Positions 53,761 through 64,000 of a DNA stretch of 64,000 nucleotides are shown here, in pieces. A model generated the notes under the pieces. The model saw only the letters and a list, made by a program, of their open reading frames with translations, was not told where the DNA came from and did no database searches. A program made the translations under genes and the position numbers. This DNA is from Chelonoidis abingdonii. Taxonomy: Eukaryota; Chordata; Testudines; Testudinidae. Where the stretch lies: the NCBI RefSeq assembly GCF_003597395.2, contig NC_133778.1, forward strand, positions 20,200,515 through 20,264,514, given 5' to 3'. Each line of letters starts with the position of its first letter. Within the stretch, counting starts at the first letter, position 1.

Positions 53761-56384
53761 GAGGGCGAGGAGGAGCCTGGACTGCGATGGGAGGGATCTC
53801 TCAGTTGAAAAGTTGAGAAAAACTTTTTCCCCACCTGTTGAGGGGGCATGGGGTAGTGTCGAAGGCGGGTCGGGTGTGGGAGAACTGTGTCTGAAAAGAT
53901 CTGCCTTTCCCGCTCCCTGAAACAATTTTTTTTTCTGTGCGAATACCAGGCGCCCTCAGCAAATTCCGTCTGGGATTGCTGAGCTGGAAGGTTGAGTAGG
54001 AGAAAGATTCAGAGATTGTGCTCAGGGTGGCTTTAATAAACTAAAATTAAGTAATGTTTGCACAGGCTTTGAAAATGTAAACGAGCTAAACAAATGCCAA
54101 GAATTATTAAAATGGAAAAACAAGCAACAGCCTCTTCACATCAACAGAGTAAATGGGTGACTTTGTTGGGATTTGTAATATATGTGGTTCTTTATTTTTT
54201 TATGGGGGATCAGATTTATCACTACATAAAGCTTTATTCTTGCTGGCAAAATAAATGAATTTGTGATGGGACTATAATCTTTAGATAGATTTTAAAGCAT
54301 TTTTAAAAAGCTTTTGTTATAGACCACTGAGAAATTTAAAATTACATTCATAATCTTGATACAAAGTCTCCACCATAACAATCTTGTATGCTGAGATCAT
54401 ATATAAAACCCCACATTTTACTTTCAACTTCAATTTTCCTTAAGATCCTTTATTCTTTTAAAGTTTCTCTATGAAAATGTATACCTGGCCCTTCAGAAAA
54501 AGGTGAACCTCATAGCTTAGGACATAGACATCAGTAACGAGTTGGAAGTATCTGCAAAATTAGACTAATTTATGGACAAAGGCTCGAATGTGGCTTTTGC
54601 AGCCACATCTATGTTTAAGGTGCACCATCTGAGCAACAGTTGCTGGAGGCATCCTGCCTCTGGAGTATAGAGGCAAGCAGAATTCCTTTGCTTGATACTA
54701 ATGAAAAAACCCTATTATACCCTTTAAAGAATAAATTGTGTTTGCCTTCCTTTTGCAAAGGCCATTGAGCACCACTAAATGACAAAGGGGAGGGGGGCCC
54801 TAGTCATGCGCTGCTTATCCCAGCCACATCCTCTTTTGGAGAGTGGTCTGTGGGGCTCCGCCAACCATGCTAGTACATTCTCAACCTCTTGCACTAAGGA
54901 GACCAACTGTGTTCTCAGTAACAGTAGTGTAAATCTAGACTAAAGCCTGATGGTGTTACTGTGGATTTACACTGGCGTCAGAGAGCAGAATTGACCAGGG
55001 AACTCTCACTGACATTCTGACTAATCTGTGTGGATGTACTTTGTGGGGAAAATTGTTTCCTACACTTACATACAACTCTTTAGAGCAGCTACAGTGTAGC
55101 CCAGTGTTAACACATTGGAAAATTCTATCTTTGTTACGTTGGATACAAAAATTAGATCCAGTAAAGAATGGGCATTCTACTAAGTATTTAGTTCTCTAAA
55201 AGTAGACTTTAAAAAACCAAACCACCGTACTCTCAGAAATACATGGGATGGCATGATTCAGCTCATTTCGTTATTGCAGGACCAGTGTCTGGAAAAGAAA
55301 CCCATCATTCCTTTATTTTCAATTACAAAAGTTTGAGACCATTCCAGAGAACCTTTTCTTCTTCCATCTGGTATGGTTTATTTCCTTTCATACATCCACT
55401 AAGCAAACATGATTTTCCAATGTCTAACTTACGTTTGTTCCCCCAGCAAAAACGATATAGGCTTGCCTACAGTATTGCTTGCCCCTTTGCCATTAATTCA
55501 ATTTTAAAAGATTACTATTTCACCTTTTGCCATCCTAGCTTTCTTTAATACTTCGAGCTGCTGAGTTAGTTTTCTTTAAAACTTGCCCTAAAACTTTCAT
55601 TTTTTCTCTAGGTTATGACTGCTTCAGCTGCAAAGCATTTTGTGATATTGTCTATGAAGAATGTTATATGAAAATAAATGCTTCACTATCAGTCAGTGAC
55701 AATGCAGAGAAAGAAACTAACTGTAGACTTTCTGCCCCCTGTTTTGCCCAATCTGATTTCTGGATGTAAGGAATCAGGGATTCACAGCTGGTGAAATGAT
55801 GTTGCAGTAGATCCTCTTTTCGAACAGAACTAGGTTTCAGCAGTATAGAAATTGTGACTGAAAGCAATGAGACCAAGAAACTTCAAAACTGATTTGTAGA
55901 TCATGTGGCAGATTACATCATGGGCTAATCAAAACGCCCTGTTGCAGTTCCCCACAATGGGACAAATTAAGCATGCAGGACCAAATTCAACCCTAGGGTA
56001 AGCAGCTATAGGTTCACTGAATTCAGAGAAGCTATACCCATTGACACCGCAGCTGTAAGTATGACCCAAATATTTATTTTCACTTTGAAGTGTTGCATTT
56101 TTGTTTCAGACATATGTTTGTGGTTCTTTACAAAAAATAATATTTTAATGCTTTACATTTTTAGGGTGGTGGGAAATGGGAGACTCAACCCTCAACTTTC
56201 CTATTGAAACCCTGAGGATCCCCTAGTTTTTCATTGCTTAACAGCCCCTTCATTAGGCCATTGGTCCAACCCATCATAGAATTTATGAGAAATTACATGG
56301 AAGACTCTGATGCTTTACACAATATAGTCATACACTTTATACAATATTTTATAATACTGTATTGAAAGATGCTTGAGTTCAATA
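53761..56384. other. upstream flank of FZD7, no gene seen
   Basis: AT-rich. A palindromic repeat copy lies at about 54920-55020 (GTGTAAATCTAGACTAAAG..GTGGATTTACACTGG). Distal FZD7 enhancers could lie here, but nothing in the bases shows it. Confidence 0.4.
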
Positions 56385-56512
56385 ATAAGAATGGCCATAC
56401 TGGGTCAGACTAAAGGTCCATCTAGCCCAGTATCCTGTCTTCCAAGAGTGGCCAATGCCAGGTGCCCCAGAGGGAATGAACAGAACAGGTAAACATCATG
56501 TGACCCAGTAGC
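56385..56512 (-). mobile_element. CR1 3'UTR fragment, reversed
   Basis: AATGGCCATACTGGGTCAG, TCTAGCCCAGTATCCTGTC and GTGCCCCAGAGGGAATGAAC match the CR1 end in reverse. Confidence 0.9.
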
Positions 56513-56675
56513 AGAAAGAAGGTGAACTTGAAGTACAGGCAAGGAGGAAAGGGTGCCTTAATTAGTTCCTGAGGAGATCTGAAAAGAGAGAGAGCTGAGG
56601 AGGTGAAAGGATACTGAAAGACTGTTCCAGATGGTAGAAATGTGCAACAGGAATCAGCTATCCCTTTAAGACTCC

Positions 56676-56970
56676 GGCTACGTCTATACGACGCGCCATT
56701 TCGGCGCGTTAAAATCGAAAGCTCGGAGTTCGATATATCGCGTCTCGTCTAGACGGGGATATATCGAACCCAGAGCGCGCTTACATCGATTCCGGAACTC
56801 CACCAAAACAAACGGAGTTCCGAATTCGACATGGCGAGCCGCGCACATCGATTCGGCGCGGTGAAGACGGGTGAGTAACTCGATTTTAGATATTCGATTT
56901 CAGCTACGCTATTCTTGTAGCTGAAATTGCGTATCTAAAATCTATTTTCACGCGTCGTGTAGATGGGGCC
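56676..56970. mobile_element. CpG-rich MITE, probably young
   Basis: Ends GGCTACGTCTATACGACGCG and reversed GGCCCCATCTACACGACGCG. Sub-terminal stems also pair (ATCGATTC/GAATCG types; TTTTAGATA with TATCTAAAA at 56882-56941). CpG dinucleotides are strikingly frequent for an intergenic repeat. No coding. No clear target duplication. Confidence 0.75.
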
Positions 56971-59261
56971 TCAGAGGGGAAGTCTCTGAAGCATGTGCCA
57001 TTCCAGATTTCCCCCCCTGAAAAACACAGACCCCAGAAACAAAGGAAACAACCACTGTAAGAAAGAAAGTGATCCCAGGGTGGCAGTTTGAGGTCTGAGG
57101 ATAACCCAGTCTGCGAACTTTGTTTAGAGCCTGGGAACAGAGCCTTGAAGTGTTGGCAGTCTGTAACTGCCTGATCCCCCCACTCCTCAGCCAGCCAGCC
57201 TGAAAGAATCCTGAGGGCTAACTGTTGTATCTCACACCAGAGTCCTTGAAGCATAAAATAAATTATCCAACATTACCTTTTGGGATCTTTCAGAGAAAAA
57301 TAAATGACCCCACCAGGGATAGCCCTTTCCACTCTTGCCAGGGAACACGAACATGTCAACAGCATGTCCTGATCCACAGCATCAAAGGCAGCTGATAGAA
57401 CCAATAAAACCTGCCTGGGAACCTGATCATTATCCACTCAGGTCAGAATCCTTACTGACAAATTCAATATTGCCATCCCCAAATGTTTAAAGATCATAAA
57501 TCAGGCTCACCAAAAATCATGAGATTGGCTTTAAAATCATGAGTTTATGTGAAATAAATAGATTTTTATTTGCCTTCTGCTTTTTGAACCTTTAGGGTGC
57601 ACTGGGGTCATATTTGAAAGCTTTCTCCATGTCCATGAGGGCTAGAAACATACTTTTTCTTTAAGAATGAAGGCTGAAATCATCACACATCCACTTGACT
57701 CCAGGAGCTGGGACTTTAAGGAAAACAATAATTAGCATGAGAATGGCAACACTGCCAGTTTCAAGGAATTCAGAGGCATTCAGTCCATTCCCTGTCTTGC
57801 TAGCTTTTTGTGTCTTGGCTCTGGAACAGAGGTTACACAGGTTGTGGCATGCAGTTTTCTCAATACGTCCAGAATCTCCATATGACATTGGTTGAAACTC
57901 AAGTAGGAAATTCATAGCACTTGTCTCCCGAGATATTGCCCTGTCTTCATTGATACAGGCAGCTTGGTCTAAATTTCACTAGCTTTAATCTGCAAAGGAA
58001 CTTAAATTTTTGCACAACAGGAGGGATTCTCATCGGCAGCTGAGTGAAGGCAGCCAACATTAAGCGGGTTGTCAGTCACCCAGAACAAATCTGTTGAACA
58101 GCAGAGGCATCATTTTCTATGAGTCAAGGGGGGCAATCACACACATACCCCCAGCCTTGGTTCCTCCTCTCTGACTTTTTACAGGTCTATCTACTCCACT
58201 TTTTGTCATTCTCTACCCCTCCCCCCCAGACTTTGCAGGATGTAATCACATATGTTCTATATGCTGATGCAACTTTGTCTCCCCTCCCCCAGTTGTTTCC
58301 TCAAATGATGCCCCTGCTGAACACACAATGCTGCAAAACTATCCTTTTCCACTGTGTAAGACTCCAGAAGATCTTTTTGATGCAATCACTCCACAGCTGC
58401 ATACGATGTCCACCACTAGTGTTCTGTCTTTCCTGTCATATCATCTGTTGTATCTCAGCCATAAACCATGGTGACTGTGAGTCTGAAACTGAAATAGAGT
58501 AGTACTTCTGCATCCTCATCAACCATTGAAGACAAGAGACAATCAACAGAGTGGTTTGTTGGCATTACACTTCTCTCCCTCAGAACCCTATGGAAACACT
58601 TGAGTTCCATGAGCCTCTGAGGATAGCCCATCAAAACAGGACATTTGCCCCAGTGGGAGAGGGGCCCTTATCTCAAATTGTGGGAGGCATTGATTGGTCC
58701 CTAACACAGGAATAATATCCATCTAATCTTTAGCATGAACAGCCAGTCTAGAGTGTGGTCAGATGTATGGATTGAACATACAACCACCAGGGTTAACCCA
58801 TCACATACGGGGAGTGTTGCAGAGATGAAGAAATTCTAAGCTGTGAATCTCTCTCTTTATTTTTATGCATTTTTTAAAAAAAGTTTCTTTCCCAAGTTAG
58901 CTTATGAAATGAAGAAAGGCACCCCCGTCTGATGTCTTTTCCTTTTGGTGCAAGGCCCCTTTTCAGCATTGTGGATTTCACTTTTGGTGTTTCTTATCTA
59001 ATTCTGAACCCTTCACGTAAGGGGGAAAAACCCATCACGTAGTCACTTTGGAAGCTTCAGGATGAGCATTTTGAGATTATCTGTTTTAAGAGTTCCAGTC
59101 ATCACTGCCCTTTAAAATAACAAAGATCAAACAAATAACAAAGGTCTGTATTTCTGTATTTCTTCATTCCCAACAGACAGCATCCTGCAGAAATTTGCTC
59201 TGTTCATTGGCTCCCATGTATTGTGTTTTTTTCCTACTTAGTTTGCCAAAGCCCCAGATTT
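56971..59261. other. upstream intergenic, no gene seen
   Basis: Unique sequence of mixed composition; open frames (for example 58119-58502 plus) are low in recognisable features. Confidence 0.4.
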
Positions 59262-59269
59262 ATCTAGAT

Positions 59270-59746
59270 CAGCATTTGTCAAACTGGCCAGTCCCGCTGA
59301 TCAACTCCAACTCCCCACCCCCGCCTCAACGCCTACCCCCAGTGCTTCCTGCATGCTGCTGAACAGGTGCTGGGAGAGGAGGAGAGGAGTGAGGACGGGG
59401 CGTGCTTGGGGGAGGGGGTAGAATCATGTCTGAAGCCGCTGGCCCCACTAATCAACTCTTCTTCCCCACTCCCAGTGCGTCCTGCACGCTGGGGAACAGC
59501 TGTTCAGTGGTGTGCAGGAGGGAGAGGGAGGAGCTGGCATAGGGTGTGCTTGAGGGAGGGGGCGGAAAGAGGTGGGGAACAGATGGGGCAGGGGTGGAGT
59601 GTGGCTGGGAAGAGGTGGGGTGGGAGTGGGGCTTTGGAAGAAGGGGTGGAGTGGGGGCTGGGGCTGAGTGGGGGTGGCTTGGGGGTCCATGAAAACATTT
59701 AAACCAAAATGTGGGTCCTCAGGTTGCTAAAGTTTGAGAACTGCTG
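59270..59746. mobile_element. hAT-type non-autonomous element, G-rich
   Basis: Exact 8-bp duplications ATCTAGAT (59262-59269, 59747-59754). Ends CAGCATTTGTCAAACTGG and reversed CAGCAGTTCTCAAACTTTA. Strong strand asymmetry: the plus strand is G-rich between 59360 and 59690. Confidence 0.9.
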
Positions 59747-59754
59747 ATCTAGAT

Positions 59755-60654
59755 TAATTCATTTTTTAGTGTGTTTCATTTAGCTAAATAACTTCTCTGT
59801 CATTTTTAACCTCAACATTTCTGAAGCTTATTTGTGTGTATGTTCATCCATGATCAGGCATGCTACAGAGCAGCGATGATCAAAATTGGTGATAGCTGAG
59901 GCTATGTGGGCAGCTTGCCAGGAGGCTGAGTTGTGCCCCTAATTTGCATAATAAAAATAAAACAAATCCACAATTATAGTATTTACTTTTACTTATATCG
60001 GCCTTGATAGACTAATCCCATAGCTTATTGTTTGAGTTTATCAATGAGATCTGGTATTTATCTGGTGAAACAGGACAGCATGATGCTTCTCAGGGGAAAA
60101 AAGACCATGCCCCTGCCTCCCAAGGAGTTTAATCTGAAGTTAGACTGAAGACATAACAAACTGATTGACAAAGAGCATATGGGAGGGCACAAATGACAAA
60201 AGGAGGGGGATATTGCTGCAGGGGATGTGGCTTCCCACAGTGAGAGAGGTAAAAGCTGGTTGCAGGATGGATTTCTTAGATAATTATTATCCTATGGAGT
60301 AATATTTCAAAGGATGCAGTAGAAGCTCCCTTGCCTGGCACATTTAAAATCAACCTGGACAATTAAATATGCAAGAGGGAACAGTCCTGCATTGGTGAGG
60401 AGATGGACTAGCTGGCCTTAGAGATCTTTCATCTCTCCATTCTGTGACTAAAAAATGTGGAGTTAATCTTCTCATCTTCACTCAGCAGTTTGGTGAGAAA
60501 GTGACCATGAGCTGCATTTAATCCTTGGGTGACACTTTGGGCACTTCTGGCTTAAAGCAAATTTTATCTGTTTAATAACCTGTATTGTTCTTAAGCTGCA
60601 ATGCTCTAGATGTCAAGCTTATGAAATAAAATGTTGAAGAGATTGTGTATTTCT
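59755..60654. other. intergenic, no gene seen
   Basis: AT-rich, nothing recognised. Confidence 0.4.
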
Positions 60655-60883
60655 TTAGCTGTGTGCATTATTGACAATACACTTGTTGTCTGGGATCTGT
60701 GGCATCAGTTTAGCATCCTGCTTTGATAGAATGATGTCATTGTGTATGATGACAAAAGGCTTCCGGTGACGATGAACAAAATGGGATCCATGCCTGCAGT
60801 TCCCTTTCATCAAGGAGGAGCATTCCTCACTGATCACCATGATGTAATTTAATCTCGCAGGTTCCCATCTGACTCTTTGTTAT

Positions 60884-61085
60884 AAAAGCAGTAAAGAATC
60901 CTGTGGCACCTTATAGACTAACAGACGTTTTGGAGCATGAGCTTTCGTGGGTGAATACTCACTTTGTCGGATGCATGTATTCACCCACGAAAGCTCATGC
61001 TCCAAAACGTCTGTTAGTCTATAAGGTGCCACAGGACTCTTTGCTGCTTTTGCAGATCCAGACTAACGCGGCTACCCCTCTGATA
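60884..61085. mobile_element. Penelope-like 3' end present as head-to-head inverted repeat
   Basis: Arms 60884-60957 and 60978-61051 are 74 bp each, reverse complements at 72 positions, with a 20-bp spacer. The right arm continues into GACTAACGCGGCTACCCC, the conserved terminus of this family. On the minus strand the left arm plus spacer gives a decayed hammerhead-like core: CCGACAA (expected CUGANGA), stem GTGAGT/ACCCAC with loop ATTC, and intact GAAA. Confidence 0.65.
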
Positions 61086-63724
61086 TTTGTTATGAATGTC
61101 ATCACTACAATCCACAAATGTTAAATTATCTCCTGCTCAGTTCCTAGGTTGGTGGAAACTTGCGTGTAGGCTCACTGTTCTTGCTATTAGGGTCAGTGTT
61201 GGAAAGCGGATGCTTTTTCCTCCTTCCTTGCTGAATGAAATAGACTATAGTCTGTTAGTCATAGGCGGCATAGCATCAGGCACGAGGACATATGCGGTAC
61301 TATATTCATAAAGGCCAACAGATCAAGATGGCAGCATACATTTTATGATGTCTTTCAGTTTCTTCCACTTCTTCTTCCTTAGGCAGAATGTTGGGACAGT
61401 GCATGCTATTGTACTGTTTATTCTGAAATCAACTGGAACTGTTCTCATTCTGTACTCACAGATCCCACTGTGATTAATGTATTAAAAATCCCTAGATATG
61501 TGCAACACAGGGCAGAGTGTGGCACATCGTTTGATGCTTTCTAAATACATTCTTAATAAGGGGGCCACTGGTCACTCTCTTCTTGCTGCATCTTGATACA
61601 GTCTGCTCCCTGCCCTGTTTAACTTTGTGTTTCAGTATCGTCATTTATTTGATAACTTATTTTAAATCTTAGGGGTACTTTCTTTTGTGTTCAGACTAAA
61701 TGCTTGAACCTGTTGCCATTTAAGTAAATGGAAGTTTCTCCACTGGCTTCATTGGGAACAGGGTTGGACCTTTAATTAATCCTAGTGTCTTTGGGCCAAA
61801 TCCTGCTCCCCTTAGGTGAATACTGTAGTTAAGTTAGGTGAGAGTGTTTGTTTGGGTAAGGTGAGTGGGATTTGGCCCAAATAAAAGATGGCAAAGACCT
61901 ATTAGATTATCTAGTCCTCTGAGAATTTCCTAGTGGTTTCTCCAGTCTAATTTTAAATGCTCCAAGCAATGGAGCTACCACAGGGTCTTTTGGGAGGCTA
62001 TTCTACAGATCATACAATTGAGGTAATCAAACAAACGGTTTATTTTCACTGGATTCAAACTTGCCCAAGAAGAGCATAGTCTCCTGAAATACTTGTTTTC
62101 CAAAGCCTACCAAGGGAGAAAAGAAGAATTGTTATTTGATACAGAATTTGCCAGATGTCTTTTAAAGAAGCAAGGGAATCCTTAAGCCTTTGTTTACAAA
62201 ATCCTCTCTCCTTTTCTCATCCATGCTTAAGTTACCAATCACTACTACTACCCCCCTGTTTAGGGTAAAACTTTCCTAACAGAGACTATATTTCCAAAAT
62301 TGGAGCCAACAGAAAAACAAACCTTTTAATTCCTTTTATGGAGCCATACAGCATGGGGAAAGGAAATTGTTAGGAGCAGAGAGCTAACAGAGGCACATAC
62401 CTCCATGCAGTTGGCTATGGCTTCCTTGTTCCCCAAAGATCAGATCTCTGGGGTTATCGTTAGGCCTCATACATCATTCCATGGTGGGCTGGGAGGAGGA
62501 CTCTCCTTTTGGTAGAACAATAGAGGAGAAACTCTGAAAAGAACTTTTCAGAGCATTTTCCTCCCCTTCGGCCCCTCTCATCTCCCATGGGGTTTACTGC
62601 AGGAGGGGTAATCTGGCTCCTGGTGATTTGATCTATGAAAGCCCTTACCTGAAACAGAAGCCTCCAGAATACTATGATCCTACTAAGGAGACAAACATAT
62701 GATCAAGAAGTGAAATTTTATACAGACAAAACAATAGTAGGGGCGAGGAAAAGACAGGCAGACAATTACTGCAACCTGTAGAATACTAGATAGTGCCTTT
62801 TCTTCAGTAAACCATTACAAAAATATCACTCTCGTCTCAGTGATGGTCTGTACTGACTGAACTTGATTAGATCTGCGACTGGTGGGTCTTTTTTTGCCTT
62901 TGAAGTTATTAAGCTGATTTCCCTGGGGGGACCAGAAAGCAACATTTTAAATAATCCTCTCCTGCAAGGTTGACTCTCTGGTGGGAATGAGGACCCATTT
63001 TCTTAATTACTTGTTCACTAATACATTTAGTGGTCTCCTCCCTTTCTTCCCTCACCTCAGTCACCTGGGAGATTGTAGTAATTAAACACCACACAGTCAG
63101 CTTGGAGTGGGGAGCCATGCAGCATCCACTGTTTAATACTTTGTGAAATTATTTATGATTTATGCTGCTTGCCTACATAGAAGTGTCTTTTGAAACTCCT
63201 GTGAATAGATACAGAAACAGATTTTTGAATTGAACAATCAATAATTAGAAACGTGTGGTGCAATGCAGTGCATTAAAAAAACAAGAAAGAAATCCTATTC
63301 TGATGTGGAAACACTACTATCTGAGATAGATTTCAGCAGCACATACAATTCTCTGACACAGACTAAAATGAAATAACATTACATGTCTGGCTTACACCTA
63401 CCAAAGTCAGGATGTTCAGAGTAAAGGCTGAAATTCTCTTCTTGACACAACCTAATACAGCTTGGCAATTGGCATTTGCAACCCTTGGTGTTTGAGAGAT
63501 CCTGGTTAGGATGCACAACAGCTAGAGGGTCAAAACAGTCACCATGCTTTGGAACAATAGGTTGAGTGATTATGAATGGAGTTTCAGACATAACTCTGTG
63601 TGTGAATTAAATTTGATTCTCTCAATCTCATTTTTTTTTAAGTACACAAAGTCTTTCATGACATATGCATGATTTAAGACATTTTATCTCTTTAGGATCT
63701 ACTGTCTAAGGGCTCAGCCTTAGA
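61086..63724. other. upstream intergenic with two possible minus-strand exons nearby
   Basis: Contains an old CR1-like fragment (about 61880-62010, GATTATCTAGTCCTCTGAG) and open frames at 62909-63118 and 63402-63600 on the minus strand, discussed as findings. No confident gene. Confidence 0.4.
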
Positions 63725-63872
63725 CTCATAGAATATCAGGGTTGGAAAGGACCTCAGGAGGTCGTCTAGTCCAACTCCCTGCTCAAAGCAGGACCAATCC
63801 CCAGACAGACTTCTGCTAAACTCTGGGTTTAGCAGGCCAATGCTCAAACCACTGAGCTATTCCCTCCCCCAA
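63725..63872 (-). mobile_element. Cry-type tRNA-derived SINE, reversed
   Basis: Minus strand: tRNA head AATAGCTCAGTGGTTTGAGC, then GGCCTGCTAAACCCAGAG and the body GACGACCTCCTGAGGTCC, ending at TCATAGAATATCAGGG. Same family as 14275-14465; its box B is missing or altered. Confidence 0.88.
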
Positions 63873-64000
63873 TCTTCATGGTGGTCTAGTGGTTAGGACT
63901 GGGTGCTTTCACTGCCAGGGGCTGGCTTCAATTCTGGACAGGCAATTACATTCTTCAGCCTTGATGTGATGGATTTTGATGCTATCAGGCCAGTTATTAA

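Noticed and set aside
62909..63118. Minus-strand frame with EVREEREETTKC-like peptide
   Set aside because: Both candidate acceptor/donor choices give phases that do not join the neighbouring candidate exon; no homology recognised.

Overview
The window looks like nuclear DNA of a turtle, most likely a cryptodire. It carries one intact gene and the 5' part of a second, set in repeat-rich non-coding sequence. The turtle assignment rests on repeats: tRNA-derived SINEs of the Cry type (14275-14465 and 63725-63872), 5'-truncated CR1 LINEs, MIR-type SINEs with a CR1/L2-like tail, PIF/Harbinger and hAT non-autonomous transposons, and Penelope-like fragments.

Genes: (1) FZD7 (Frizzled-7) is a single-exon gene on the minus strand, 51205-52893, 562 codons and apparently intact. 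It sits in a CpG island with a likely 3'UTR to about 49355. (2) The first four coding exons of KIAA2012 are on the minus strand at 24644-24730, 18991-19275, 7625-7787 and 6331-6483. Reading phases are compatible throughout and all splice sites are GT/AG. The rest of the gene should lie below position 1 or be unrecognised in 1-6330. In mammals KIAA2012 lies just downstream of FZD7 on the same strand, and that order is kept here. An RFX-type X-box about 330 bp upstream of the KIAA2012 start fits a gene of ciliated cells.

Layout: 1-6330 is probable KIAA2012 intron 4 with a dead Harbinger element and two small DNA transposons. 6331-24730 holds KIAA2012 exons 4 to 1, with intron 2 carrying a 1.9-kb Harbinger-type element and intron 1 a CR1 LINE. 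25-49 kb is the KIAA2012-FZD7 intergenic region with a second CR1, four hAT insertions with 8-bp target duplications, and Penelope-like fragments. 49.3-53.8 kb is the FZD7 transcription unit. 53.8-64 kb lies upstream of FZD7 and contains repeats and two short minus-strand open frames that could be exons of an unrecognised gene.

The least ordinary signals are a 74-bp near-perfect inverted repeat (60884-61051) and related fragments (29840-30222, 40775-40885). They look like inverted Penelope-like 3' ends carrying decayed hammerhead-ribozyme-like cores. I saw no RNA genes apart from SINE-embedded tRNA-like sequence, and no viral genes. Gene names come from recognising the protein sequences, not from a database search.
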